Source: Takakia lepidozioides (Eukaryota; Streptophyta; Takakiopsida; Takakiales; Takakiaceae). From it: 64,000 nucleotides of DNA. Positions 34,801 through 46,949 of the stretch are shown here, piece after piece. Location: the NCBI GenBank assembly GCA_030704615.1, contig CM060733.1:34288001-34352000 (forward strand). The letters are read 5' to 3'. Position numbers and translations under genes: made by a program. The notes beneath the pieces are model-generated. The model did not search any database. It was given only the letters and a program-made list of their open reading frames with translations, and was not told the origin of the DNA. Every line of letters starts with the position of its first letter. The stretch's first letter is position 1.

Positions 34801-36478
34801 TTATGCAATAGACAGATATATGTATCAGAGTCTGCCAAAATGCCTCCTTCATTCAAAATACTTAGGGCCTCTTTTAGCTGTCCTGCCTCACATAGTCTCC
34901 TCACATGCCCACAGGTGCCAGAAGAGATCTTGTGGCCTCCCTTTCTTGGTCCTCTTGCAGAAGTAGTGGTCATGGTGGTGCCTGAGTTAATCAACTGTGC
35001 AACCAGTGCTTCCAGTTGACCATCTAAGCCTGCAGGTCTCTTGTAGCTATCAATCCACAGTGCCTCATTGGTACTCTTATGCTTGAAATCCAGTCCTTCT
35101 GGATGGATCTGCACCCACACTCAATCCCTGCCTCCTTCAGCTATCCCTGCCTCGACAACAACAATGCATAGATCCTCCCCCTTGCTGCTAATATCTGACA
35201 ATGACACCCAAAGAAGGAGGGAGGATGACCAATTGCAAGTAATAAATATTTGTAAGAAATCATTATTTAATTTGATCTGTATGCATGTGCCTAACTTTTA
35301 ATTATAAATTTTTGATACATGTTGTCACCTGCTTCTACTGGGACATAACAGGAATTCACCTTTGTGCCTCGATGGACCCACCATTGATTTGGGTTTGGAA
35401 AATGTTCCTTCCAATCCTGGTCTTCATCTGTATCCTTGGTTTTTGGATATTTGCCTGCAAACCTTTGGCAGAAACATGTGAAAATACTTACACACCATGG
35501 ATCCATCCAAGGAGCTCACGGACAAAAACCCGTGATGGAAAGTATTGATGAATTTGATAAGAGGACAACACAAGCCTGAATGTGTTGACCATTTTGTGCT
35601 TGACCTTGTATCATGGCACCAGCTAGCTTTTCTTTCACCCAAGGTGGATTCAACCAACCCTCAATCCAAAGGACCTCTTGATCGCACCGCTTATGTCGGT
35701 GGTCTGGAGATTTTGGATTAGCCTGTAACAACCACCAGGGTGCAGCTGAGGTGCCAGAGGTTTAACCACAGCTTCCTAAGACCAAGCTGCAATCATCAAC
35801 CCTCCCAAGTACATTGCAAACTCCCCAGGAAAAACCTTGCGCATCCTACTTTCGTGCCCTGCTTAAGAGGAAGAACCTCCGACAGTACGAGCCGCTTTTG
35901 CAGCACAAACAGAGATCAAAACTTAACTAACAACTTTGTGTACAATCAAGTCTGCAACTATTACCATACCCAATCAGTCGAAATCCCTCCTTGACAAGCA
36001 CCTACATGGCTAAAGCGCACCTTGTCAACCCCGAAGCCCCACCATTGTAAAGGATCTTCAAAGAAATCCTGCCAACGGTTTTCCATGCTCCAGCGCTGAC
36101 CTACGTGTCAGAATACCAAAAATTCAAATGGGCGCGGGTTTCGATTATAGGGTATGATCAAATGACGGAAGGCGTCGATGTGCAAAACAAGGAAGAACGA
36201 AAGAGCCTAGCTATTCAACACACCGACCCCAAAAAAAGAAACAGGAAAGTGTTACCTTTCATGGACGTTCCTGGAGGCCTGAAAGGCTCCATAGAGACCA
36301 TTTGCAATGGATTGGGTCCTTGGCGCATTGCCAATACCGACGCTGGTTTGAACTCCACGGCCCAGCCCCCTAATCTGCGGCATGATGTGAGAGCTTTCAC
36401 ATGACCAAAACGAGAATACAGTGCCTCGGATATGGAGTTCTCCTGCGCGGTCTGTAAAACGCCAGTGCACGCTGCCAT
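31890..36478 (-). CDS. PPR-DYW protein with two N-terminal OSB-type PDF motifs (paralogue 1)
   Basis: Five-exon model: 36256-36478, 36021-36100, 35605-35722, 35360-35454 and 31890-35108, giving 1244 aa; all junction phases agree. Exon 1 starts MAACTGVLQTAQ and looks like an organelle transit peptide. Exons 2-3 and 4-5 each assemble a PDF motif: WQDFFEDPLQWW/NPKSPDHRHK...LWI...PPWV (~83-134) and WKEHFPNPNQWW/LDFKHK...EALWI (~155-206). The last exon has about seven near-identical P-L-S modules (MYAKCGSIEDA), an E/E+ region and a DYW deaminase with the zinc and catalytic motifs HSEKLA (HxE) and CGDCH, ending CSCGEYW. PPR-DYW proteins edit C to U in organellar RNAs. PDF motifs occur in organellar ssDNA-binding OSB proteins. 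The OB-fold of OSB is not visible. Exon 1 is the least certain. Confidence 0.82.
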
Positions 36479-36979
36479 CCCCACCTGAGAGAGAAGCAGA
36501 ACATAAATTTTGATACACTCCACCGCCTGCACCACAACATGAGAGAAAATAGGGATCGCGCCTAGTGCCAAGCCATAATTTGATGCCCCATACTGAGGTC
36601 GACGACATTCCCCCCTCCTTCGCCTTGGCTCTCACGCACGGGCGCAGAGTTCCCGGGGCGGCATGGGGAATATATGGGGAGTATTTGGGTCTCCCTTCAT
36701 GTATTATTCCTGAAGACTTTGTGCAGGCACTTAGTTAAAAGGAAGGAGGACCCTTTTTCTGGGATCAAGGAAGGAATAAGACATTAGGAGCCGTCGTTTG
36801 GGCACAACAAAAGGAAAACAGTATTACCTTTGTGAGGGCTTTACTCCATAATGATGAAACCTGTAAGATTTTATTTACAACATGTACAATGGGCGAACAT
36901 ACACAAGATGAGAAGTTCCCAAAAAGGGAGGGAAAGAAACAAGAAACAAGAGGAAGAAAACAAAGCTATAGTAGGCTAC

Positions 36980-37492
36980 TCAACCATAACGACCTTCCCA
37001 CCAACAACCCTGGAGGAGATGAGGCAAAGAGATAGGCAAAGTGTCATGGATAGGTGGAAGATGAGACAACGTGGAGCCGGCCACATCAGCCGATGCAAAA
37101 TAGATATGGCTTGTGCTCTTTGCAAAGCAATTGAAACACAAGCTGCCGATAGTATGCGACAAGGACGGAGGCATGCGGGATGCCAGTGGACCTGCTCTGC
37201 GCTGCATGATGTGCACATGTCCGAAGGAAATCATGGTAGTGCCAAATATCTCAACCGCTAGCGGAAGACATCTGTAGGTGGGATCACGATTGTTGTAGTC
37301 GCGCTCCTTGGCCTGAGCTGCTATAGTGGTTGTCGTGCCTTGTGTGGTGGCTGTGCGAAATAGCAGATCTGATCGAGTGGGGTCGGCAAGAACAACATTT
37401 GCTAGGGTACGGAGACCATATCTGGAGAGAGTGATGTCAACACGGTGGCGTGTAGAGTGGGATGTGAGCGTGCCGAAGATGGGGTTGCTCAC
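36980..37492 (-). pseudogene. LINE-associated C-terminal domain fragment
   Basis: One open frame reads RHRVDITLSRYGLRTLANVV, LADPTRSDLL, QAKERDYNNRDP, PLAVEIFGT and a Pro-Ile leucine tail. This is a sequence family I recognise from the 3' part of plant retroelement polyproteins (HRVD...DVV-ADPTR...AKE...PLAVE-FG). No reverse transcriptase adjoins it, so it is a solitary fragment. The family name is from memory and uncertain. Confidence 0.5.
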
Positions 37493-38189
37493 ATAAGCCT
37501 TAGCTTTGTTGGGATCTAATTGTTGGGTAGCTCACTGCACACAACAGATTGATGCGTGTGTGTGAAGGGCTTTCTAGAGGAAACGTGGAAAGCCCCAAAA
37601 GTTATTAGTTCACATTTTGCTTCAAGTGCCTTACCCTTATTAACCCATTGGGCAAATTTCAGTCCCCATAAAAGTAACCTATGGTGAGTTAATTGAGGCT
37701 ACACACCTACCATGTTAAATCCAAAATCCATCTCGTTCATCCACAACACCCTTTGTTCATAAGCATGGGATCAGATCCAAGAGTCTGTGGTATGAGCAAA
37801 GTTAGAGCAATGAGTGTGAATGTTAGAGGAACGACCATCAAAAGCCTCAGACAGTGGAGGAGAGAGATGTCACGGCAAATAACGTATGCTTGATTGTGAA
37901 CCAGCTTTTCCTTCATTGTTGGTGAAAGGAAATGCTACGACTCCACTGTCGGTCCTCATAGTCTCCAGGCAGGTAAGGTTGGCCTCTGAGCCAGCACGCC
38001 ATTACATTCACTGGGGTAAGGCCATAAGGCTTATTTAAATTCCTGCTAGAAATATACCACACACGGTGCAAGGTTCAAAAAGATGGAAGCTCGACCTAGT
38101 TCAACGGATCACTAGCTTTTTACTTGAACGTACAGTATTACTTCTTTATTGTGATCGCCCATGTGGCTGCTACTGAGATAACGAGCTCC
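37493..38189. other. spacer
   Basis: A short plus frame (37777-37893) with MSVNVRGTTIKSLRQWRRE resembles the start of a LINE endonuclease, but it is too short to assign. Nothing else is seen. Confidence 0.35.
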
Positions 38190-39798
38190 TCAGACAGGAG
38201 GCACTGCTGCGCAGTCAACATTTTCCCCAGGATTTACACCCAGCAAGATAGCGAGCATCTTGTACAACTGCACGCGGCTCTCTCCGTCAGACGTGGATGT
38301 TCCACACCCAAGATCTCCGTTGAGGACGTTGATTGTGGTGCCAAATCCTGGCAAGCGATTGGCAGCAATGTCCAAAGTCGAGGGCACCCAGTCCCCAACC
38401 ATCACTGAGTGTGCCGACGGCTTGTCACCAGCAGCAGTCATCCACACCCAAATAGCAGTCTTGAATGAGATAATTGGATCCTTTGCCACCAGGGAAGGAG
38501 TCTCGAGAAGATTTGCGCCTATGGACTGGCCGGCTGCTCCATAGTTGTAATTCCTACACAACACGGGTCGAATCAGGCAGACTATTAAAATACATGTAGA
38601 CCAAATGTCGCACTTGCTATAGGATATCGTATACATCTTCATTCTTACATTGTGTTCGCTATGTAGATTTCGCTTACATTTGGAGTTTGACCAAGTTAAC
38701 TATCTAGACCCGGCTCTTCTTCCGCTAGCTTTACGAGACAAGGTGTGCTCTCAAAATGGACCATCTTGAATTGTATACTTCGAACTTGTCTGCTCGAGAA
38801 GATAGAACCGCCTCCTGGCACCGAAGCATATCTTCTGAGCCTAGATCAAGTAATAGATGAGAAACAATTGCAACGTACTGATCAATCCTAGAACAGTCAT
38901 CAGAGCAAATGATATAGTTCTACATAATTTTCTTCTATCGACCAGACTGAGAGAAACATAACTTGTCAACTGACGACTGACTTTCCAGCCCGCCTAGTAT
39001 AGCAGGTAGTGATTAAGCTATTTACCAGGACACTAGCAGCGGCCCACGGCCGTAATACTTCTGTGTAGGCGCACATGGGTATAATGCAACAGTGCTTTGG
39101 TCACAGAAGACCTGGTCAGACTCGTCGTCCTTTCCAACGACTGCGAGACCTGCAATACATACGTGCTGTGTCATATGGCATCCAGGAAATGAATAGCACA
39201 GTTCTACAGCCATTGATCTCAGAATGAATGCGCTACAGCTCAAATTTACAGTTAAAGAGCTAAAACCTCATTCCGTCGCATATGGGCTTGGACAGTATGA
39301 ACTGTGTCGGAAACGGAACAAGGAACAACCTGAGGTCTCCTGATGCACATGAGCGGCAAATGCTGCCATTTCTCTCTTCCGGACAGCGAGGTCTCCACTA
39401 TTTACAAACTCGGGAAAGGCACCAGCAGCAGCAAGAAAGGCTTCGTATGTGTAGAAGCTGTTGCGGTTTGGAAACATTCGATCGTAAACCTGTTTGCTTA
39501 CCATCTCAGCTACGGTGGATGAGGTCCCAGCTGAGGTGGAAAGGGTTTTTACAAATCGATTAGGCATGCATTTTATCGGCTGACGACGACCGTTGTATCC
39601 TCCACTTGGACTCGTTTGACAGATTCCTACACCGCAGTAATTGGGGCCGCATTGGCCTTCCGTTGAGCAACAATCAGCATTCTCACAATTACGGTTGCCT
39701 GCCATCGGTCCACATATAGCAGACGTTGCTCCACTGTGCACCAGCGCGCACCCAAGTGACACCAACACAACCAAAACATAGCTCAGTGAGGATGCCAT
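38190..39798 (-). CDS. GH19 chitinase with hevein-like chitin-binding domain
   Basis: Three exons, 39330-39798 (phase 1), 39026-39149 (phase 2) and 38190-38553, encode a 318-aa secreted endochitinase that cleaves beta-1,4-GlcNAc polymers in defence or wall remodelling. Residues 1-26 are a signal peptide. Residues ~28-65 are a short Cys-rich hevein-like module (CCSTEGQCGPNYCG). The GH19 domain follows (VSKQVYDRMFPNRNSFYTYE; AAHVHQETSG with the catalytic acid Glu; YYGRGPLLVSWNYNYGAAG; ISFKTAIWVWMT). The junctions restore ETSGLAV and VSWNYNYG. The domain order and the compact hevein module fit class I/IV chitinases. The second catalytic carboxylate would be in the DDES segment, which is less conserved. 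A TATA box lies 124 bp upstream. Confidence 0.92.
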
Positions 39799-39921
39799 GA
39801 CTGGAGGTCGAAATCAAGACACGAGAGAACGAGTCCACAGAGATTGATCAGCAGCTCTCTATCTAGATCAGAACTTCAAGCACCACACCAGTGAGATGCT
39901 ATGGGGGTAGACGGTCATGCC

Positions 39922-39929
39922 ATTATATA
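39922..39929 (-). promoter_or_regulatory. TATA box of the chitinase gene
   Basis: TATATAAT on the minus strand, 124 bp upstream of the ATG at 39798. Confidence 0.5.
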
Positions 39930-40200
39930 GTCTTGAGGGTGTAAGGCTACTTGATGAATTTTTTGGGGGGTACTCAGTGGGGGATGAAAGCCATGGGCTT
40001 TCTCTCTCAACTGTGCGTGAGGGAGTGCCATAATAAAGTACCATATGCACTGCTTGTATTGCAATCAGAGCGTTACAGCTTTGATGTTACCTTAAACCTA
40101 CCCACCCCAACGTTTCAATGGTACCTTCCAAGGACCTTGCACTGATTTCATCTCATTGGGGCGTTACCCCACTGCCATGAACTTTTGGGGCTAGTATGAG

Positions 40201-40681
40201 CGTGTTGGACTGGTATATAATACTAGTATATGTACTGGTATTAGATACCAGACCAGTGGTATCATTTGGGAGAATACTTGGTTATATACCAGACCAGGCT
40301 GGTATCAGTTCTTTCATACCAGCCACAATACCAGTACTCCCCCACGGTCTTCCTCATTTACTCTGGTATGTAAATTAATTTATGTGTACATATGCCTGTA
40401 TATTTGTACTTAAGTATATTTAATTCTTTATGTATACTTTACTTGTTTTCACTTGATATCTGCCATTTGACAAATCTATAACTCAAGATGGCTTTGGAAT
40501 GATACCAGAGTTGATATCTCAGACCAGCTGGTATTGGGATCATGATACTCATATTCATACCAGTATCTGGAAATAAAATACATTCACCATTATATAGACC
40601 ATACTGGTATGAAAGTTTTGTGATGCATCTGGTACCAGGACCAGTCTGGTATGTAAAAAACTTGATACCAGTCCAACACTG
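40201..40681. mobile_element. hAT-like MITE, copy 2 (both ends present)
   Basis: The left end, CGTGTTGGACTGGTAT, is the inverse of the right end, ATACCAGTCCAACACTG. Internal palindromes of the type ACCAG(x)CTGGTAT recur about ten times. The core matches 2638-3110 closely. I could not fix an exact target-site duplication (TATGAG on the left, ATATGA on the right). The CAGTG-type ends suggest hAT, but this is inference. Confidence 0.75.
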
Positions 40682-41262
40682 ATATGAACAAGTCCTGTCA
40701 AATATTGTTGGTATTTCCAGCTGCCTCTCACAGCATTCCCATACTTAGATCTCCCAATCCTTAGAGAGAAATTCATTCTTCCGCGTCGTAAAGCACCATT
40801 TCATTGTGTCCAAGACTAACCGTTCCTCCACAAAGCTTTCTGCCGTAGGCATACACATTGAAGGGGGTGAATGATAAAGATGTTGGTTTGGATCATGTGG
40901 ACCCTTTGCTAGGCTTTTCATCTTAATGTAGTAGTGGGAGAGATGGATGTCAGGATTGTCGTCTGGTGAGATGTCTCCTTCAGAATGTCCCTCATGTCTT
41001 ACATGTTCTTACATCCAGACTCAGTGCATCTCATGAACCTTGAGTTGGCTTCAAACAAGGAGCAAGGAAGACACATTCACTGTACTGGTCTACCTTGCAT
41101 AACCTGTTGACAAAACTCAGGCAGAACAAGGTTCTCCATGACTTCAATGCTGCTATGTGAATGAGAATTGAATTGCAATCCTCACCATGGGCCGCCGTTG
41201 CAATACTAGCTGTTGCACTAAATGATACAAAATGGTTTTTGCCAACTTGACTCTTTAGTGTG
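40682..41262. other. 3' flank of PPR paralogue 2
   Basis: Probably 3' untranslated and intergenic sequence. No other gene is seen. Confidence 0.45.
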
Positions 41263-44200
41263 TCAAAAGTACTCCCCACAAGAACAACCCCCGTCTTGGA
41301 AATGGTGAAAGCGGATGGCATCCCGTACAATGATAGCTCGCCCAGTTATCTTTGAAATGAACCTGGTGGCTGTGTGGCAGTCACCACATATCCGAAGGTT
41401 CTTAATAACACGGAGAGGCATCCCAGGGGAAGTGCTGATCAACCCAAAAGCTATGGCCAGCTTCTCACTGTGGTGGCAAAGAGAAATTTCCATTTGCTCA
41501 TCCTCCACATCATGCAATACAAAGCGCATGTCAGACACATACCCTGCCTCCTTCATATGCCAGGACAATCTCCGCAGCTCAGCATGGATTTCCTCAATCT
41601 GTGGATGCAATTTGTCATCTACCAAGAATTTATGTATCCTGTTATCGACCTCAATACAGGAGCAACCTGGCTCCTTCCTGACACTTCTGACCTTCATCAT
41701 TCTTCTCACCTTTGCAGTATCGGTCCACCTGCCAGCTGCAGCGTAGATATTCGATAGCAGCACATAAGTTGCAGCATCCTGTGGATTCCACGCAAGAATA
41801 GATTTTGCGGCACGCTCTGCCACTTCCACATTCCCATGGATTCGGCAGGCACCCAGCAACACCCTCCACACAAAAGCATGTGGTTTGATTGGCATATTGT
41901 GAATGAAGTCCTCTGCCTCATCCAATCGCCCTGCACGGCCAAGAAGATCCACCATGCAACCAAATTGCTCTCCTGTAACAGTGAGGCCATGATCCTCACT
42001 CAAAGACTTCCAGAGATCTTTCCCTTCATCAACTAGGCCAACATGACTACATGCAGAGAGAAGACACAGAAATGTTGTACCAGTTGGCTTTAATCCTTCC
42101 TGTTGCATTTGTTTGAATAGATCCAGGGCCTCCCTACCGCGACCATGTTTAGCATACCCTGCGATCATTGTGTTCCATGAGACCACATCTCGTTGAGCCA
42201 TGCTGTCAAACATTCGATTTGCATCCTGTATGTTCCCGCATTTGGCATACATGTCGACCAGGGCAGTGCCCAATTTGATATCTGGTACAATTTCGGCTTT
42301 CATGATTTCAGCATGGACCTTTCTGCCCTTTTCCAGGGCTGCCAAGCTGGCACACGCATTGAGAACACAAACAAACGTGACCTGATCTGGAATCATACCT
42401 TCCAGTATCATCTGCTCATACGTCTCCAAAGCCTCCCTACCACACCCATGCTGGGTGTATCCTGCGATCATTGCATTCCATGAGACCACATCTCGATGAG
42501 CCATACTGTCAAACACTTGATGCGCATCCTTTATACTCCCACATTTAGCATACATGTTGACCAAGGCAGTGCCCAGAATGCTACCAGGCACAATTCCGGC
42601 TTTGACGATGTCAGCATGCACCACTTTGCCCTTCTCCAGAGCTGCCAGGCTGATACATGCCTTGAGGACAGAAACAAATGTGAACTGGTTGGGCATCACA
42701 TTTTTCCGTATCATTTGCTCATAGGTCTCCAAAGCCTCCTTACCAAAACCCAGCCGGGCATATCCTGCAATCATTGCACTCCATGAGACCACATCTCGCT
42801 GAGCCATGTTGTCAAATGCTTGACACGCATCCTTTATACTCCCACATTTGGCATACATGTCAATCAAGGCCGTGTCCAGAGTGATACCAGGCTCAATTCC
42901 AGATTTCATAATTTCAGCATGGACCTCCTTGCCCTTCTCCAGCGATGCCAGGCTGGCACAAGCATTGAGAATGGAAGTGAACGTGACCCGGTCAGGTGTC
43001 AGCCCTTCCTTTATCATTTGCTCATAAGTCTCCCAAGCCTCCCTAGCCCGACCATGCTGGGCATACCCTACAATCATTACACTCCATGAGACCACATCCC
43101 GTTCAGCCATATTGTCAAACACTCGATTAGCATCATTTATGCTCCCACACTTGGCGTACATGACCACAATTGCAGTGTTCAGAATGATATTTGGCACAAT
43201 TCCAGCTTTAATGATATTGGCATGGACCTCTTTTCCCTTCTCTGGAGCTGCCAGCCTGGTACATGCCTTGATAATGCAAACAAACGTGACCTGATTTGGC
43301 ATCACTCCTTCCTGTGTCATTTGTTCATAGATCTCGAAGGCCTCCCTAACTTGGCCATGCTTAGAATATCCTGCCATCATTGTATTCCACGTACACAAGT
43401 CTCGCTCAGGCATTTTGTCAAACACTAGGCGTGCATCCACAACGCTCCCACACTTGGCATGCATGTTTATGAGAGTGTTGTGTAGAAAGATGTTCGGTTT
43501 GAATCCACTTTGGATAATGTGGGCCTGCACCTGTTTTCCCTCTGCTAGAAGTTTCCTCTTAATGCACTCCTGCAAGAGACAGACATAAGTGTTGGAGTCT
43601 GCTGAAATGCCTCCTTCATTCAAAATGTGCAATGCCTCTTTCAGTTGTCCTCCCTGACATTGTGTGATCACATCCTCGCAAGTGCCAGAAGAAACCTGGT
43701 GGACTCCATCTTTTTGTCCTTCAAAAGAAGTCGTCATGGTGGAGGTGCCTGATTCAGTCAACTGCGCTGCCCCTACTTCCAGTTGGTCATCTACCCATGC
43801 AGGTTTATTGTAGCTCGCAATCCACAGTGCCTCCTTGGTTATCTTGTGCTTGAAATCTGGCCCACTAGGATAGATCTGCACCCACACTCCCCTGCCTTCT
43901 TCAGGTATCCCTGCCTGCGTATATCCTCCTCCTTGCCACAAGTAGCTGACACTGACAACCCATAACTTACACAGCAGATACCACCAACCCGTACCAAACA
44001 CTGGCTCCTATGCGGAAATCCTGCCAGGACTTTCAAAGTGTGTGTGACCGAGAGAGGAAGAATGGCGTTCTTGACAGAGTGAGTATTCAATGCATCTTGT
44101 TGTCTGCTTCTGCTGTGACATAACAGGCATTCACCTTTCTGCCTCGATTGTCCCACCATTGACTGGGGTTTGCAAAATATTCCTTCCAAAGCTTCTCCTC

Positions 44201-45500
44201 GTCTCTATTTTTTTTCCTTGGATATTTGTCTGCACTTCCAGTAGCAGTAACATGTCAAATCACTCAGAAGCACAAGTAATCCACAAAACAAGCAAACTTA
44301 CAAAGCCCATGACAAAAAAGAAGTGCACTTGTTCAAGTGAACCCCGTGAGGAAAGGGGGAATAAAAAAAATCTTGACCCACAGTTGTGACCTGATCCATC
44401 TGATGGAGGACAAAACAAGCCTCAATGCTGAAGAAGAAGGAAGACACTCTCACAAGTCCTTAATCTACCCTCATGATACTTACCCCTATCCGCATCCAGC
44501 TTTTCCAATTCCCTCTTCACCCATCCAGGTTTCTTGTAGCTCTCGATCCAGAGTGCCTCCTTAGTACTCTTGTGCTTCAAATCTGGTCCGCTAGGACAGG
44601 TCTGCACCCAAACTCCATGCCTGCCTCTGTCAGCTATGCTTGCCTCTGCAGCCAAATGCATACATCCACCCCCTCACCCCAAGTAATTGACTATGACAAC
44701 ATTTTTTAATATGGCAAAGACGCCACCTCTGCGGGCACTCTATGTTGCATTGGTGAGTAGACTGAAAATATGCTGCGAGAAAAAGAGAGAATGACCTTGC
44801 CGGACATACCCTTGCTGACTAGCCACTGGATACTTAAAACCTCCGGTTGTCAGTCGGCAATGTGATTTCAACCCACCAGGGTCAGACTGCTCACATCAAC
44901 GGAGTGAGTGCAACATTTCTGTGCCAGCTTTAAGGTTGATCCAGCACTGCTCCACTACCTTGAAGCAAATTCGAGAAGACATGGCGCACGCAAAAAGAGA
45001 GAGAAATGAAATGAAATGTAATGGTGCTTTATAACGTCCGCGGAGAGAAAGAGAGAGAGACCCTGGCCACCAACATAAATCGGCAGGCAAATTAAAGGCT
45101 TGTTGTCTTCTTCTCCTGTAACACAACAGCAGGTATTCACCTTATTGCCTCGATTGTCCCACCATTGACTTGGATCTGCAAAATATTTCTTCCAGAGATT
45201 CTCCACGTCCGTATCCTTGCTTTCTCGATATTCATCTTTGTGGCCTCCTTGCTCATTCCCCTGCCCATTAACGTCGACCTCTTCTACTGGTCTCCATTCC
45301 CCCACATTCGACTCGAAACTGTTTGAAGCAAATTGAAATGCAATGCGGTTCGGAGATTGGACAGGGATCCCGTACATATTGTACATGCCACACCTACTTG
45401 ACGCTCTCACTACAGAGTCAGGCTTGCCAGCCGCGAGAAGCTTGTGAGTGCCTGGACAACATGGGGAGGACGGCAGGTTCTGCACACTTATTCCCTGCAT
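41263..45500 (-). CDS. PPR-DYW protein with two N-terminal OSB-type PDF motifs (paralogue 2)
   Basis: Four-exon model: 45141-45500, 44484-44601, 44135-44229 and 41263-43875, giving 1061 aa. The donors are AATAAG/GTGAAT, ATAGGG/GTAAGT and AGAAAG/GTGAAT; the acceptors GGTGCAG, AGTGCAG and GGTGCAG; the phases (0, 1, 0) all agree. An in-frame TAA lies just before the ATG at 45500. PDF motif 1 (~102-153) reads LWKKYFADPSQWWDNRGNK then GPDLKHKSTKEALWI...PGWV. PDF motif 2 (~173-224) reads LWKEYFANPSQWWDNRGRK then GPDFKHKITKEALWI...PAWV. About five near-identical PPR modules (MYAKCGSIKDA) follow, then E/E+ and a DYW domain with HSEKLA and CGDCH, ending CSCGEYF. It is predicted to be an organellar C-to-U editing factor. 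The N-terminus is Ser/Arg-rich, as in transit peptides. Confidence 0.85.
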
Positions 45501-46369
45501 CGCTGCTCCTTCTGCAACACTTTCTTGAGACAACCCAAATTATGGAAAGGCAAGCAAGTGGGTGACACGAGCACGTCACCGTCACCTATGCCCAACTCTG
45601 AGCTCTTCTCTTCTCTCCTCTTCTCTTCTTCCCTCTGCTAGTGCCTGACTCCTAGTGTGAAGAAATCTTAGCACCGAAAAAGACAGAATTACCTTCATCA
45701 AAACCTGACCCCCTTGCTTGCCTGATGAGACAACTTTGCTTTAACTCGAAATTAGGGCAACCGGTTGCCCAATCCCAGCAGTGACAGGGGCCACTCTATG
45801 GCACTGGGTTGAGAGCTAGCGTGTGACTGTAGGACATTGTCTGCTAGAGGGAGTTGAATCACCTGGCTGGAGATTTCCTCTGTAATTTGGGTCATGCCAC
45901 AGAATCTTTTAAGAATCTACCCCGGATATAGCATTACCGACTTAGGCAGGGGAAGTGCATGGAGTCACGAGTGGGATGGATCATGGGACCCACACGTTTG
46001 GCCTCTCACGTGCTTATGTACCCAAGTCGCGGACACTGCGGAGCAATAAGTTCAAACTCCGACACGGTCACCCACATGCTTACACCATTAGATCACTGAC
46101 ACCGACATTGCAACATTACAAAATTCAAACATGTGTACCGACGCCTCTGAAGTTTACCGTCGCTGCGGAACAACGTCGAGAAATGCCACTTCCCCTGACG
46201 TAAAGAAATTGCCATTATTTTTTATCGTATTGTCATGTCATCAGACGACATCTCCAGGCCTGGGCCAGATGGATTTTGGGTAGAGGGAGATCCAATAAAT
46301 ACAAAGAAAAATAATGACAATCTCTTTACGCAAGTAAAGGACGCGGTAGCACCTAGCCCTACAGATTTA
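45501..46369. other. 5' flank of PPR paralogue 2 and spacer
   Basis: The region upstream of the ATG at 45500 is CT-rich (TCTTCTCTTCTC near 45605). No gene is recognised. Confidence 0.45.
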
Positions 46370-46624
46370 TTTTTTTTGGAAAGGGGACAGAGGCCCTTTT
46401 AATCAAATTAAATAAATAAGGTTCACATAAGGTGGAAAAAATAACCACCGGGGAGGCTGTAAGGCTAATAACTGAAGGGAAACATCCCGTAGCCATAGCA
46501 AACGAGCTATATGAAAAGAAACAACGCAGAGCAGATAGCAAAGCAAGTCGGGCAGAGGAGAGAGAGATGGACAAGTAGCAAAGCGTAAGGGAGATTGCTG
46601 GTAAGCAGCGTCAAGGAAGCAACG

Positions 46625-46949
46625 AGAGATGCAAGTTTCAGATAAGCCTAAAGGAGAAATTGAGTCTGCAAACACAATGGCCCTAGGCTGAAGACCCAAA
46701 CTGAAGGAGAAGAAGGTCCCATAACCAACTGGCGAAGCTGCAATCTAAAAAAAAAAGATACCAAAGGCCCCACCGCCTGCAACCAGAGATACAGGCTTCA
46801 GATAAGCCTAAAGGAGAATTTGGCCTGCAAACCCAATGGCCCTAGGCTGAAGACCCAGACTGAGGGAGAAGAAAGGTCCCATGACCAATTGGCCGAGGCA
46901 GCAAAACTAAAAAGAAATATACCAAAGGCCCCACCGCTTGCTGGCAAGC
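46625..46949. repeat. two tandem units in the LINE 3' region
   Basis: Two ~160-165 bp units, starting at AGAGAT (46625 and 46785), share TTCAGATAAGCCTAAAGGAG, ATGGCCCTAGGCTGAAGACC and ACCAAAGGCCCCACCGC. They belong to the 3' untranslated part of the LINE. Confidence 0.85.

Noticed and set aside
36215-36571. OB-fold (SSB domain) of an OSB protein in PPR exon 1
   Set aside because: The frame shows none of the expected OB-fold strand pattern; it looks like a transit peptide and linker.
37777-37893. LINE endonuclease start (MSVNVRG)
   Set aside because: Too short; none of the later catalytic motifs follow.
44422-44661. Separate truncated third PPR gene
   Set aside because: Its splice sites and phases fit as exon 2 of the gene at 41263-45500.
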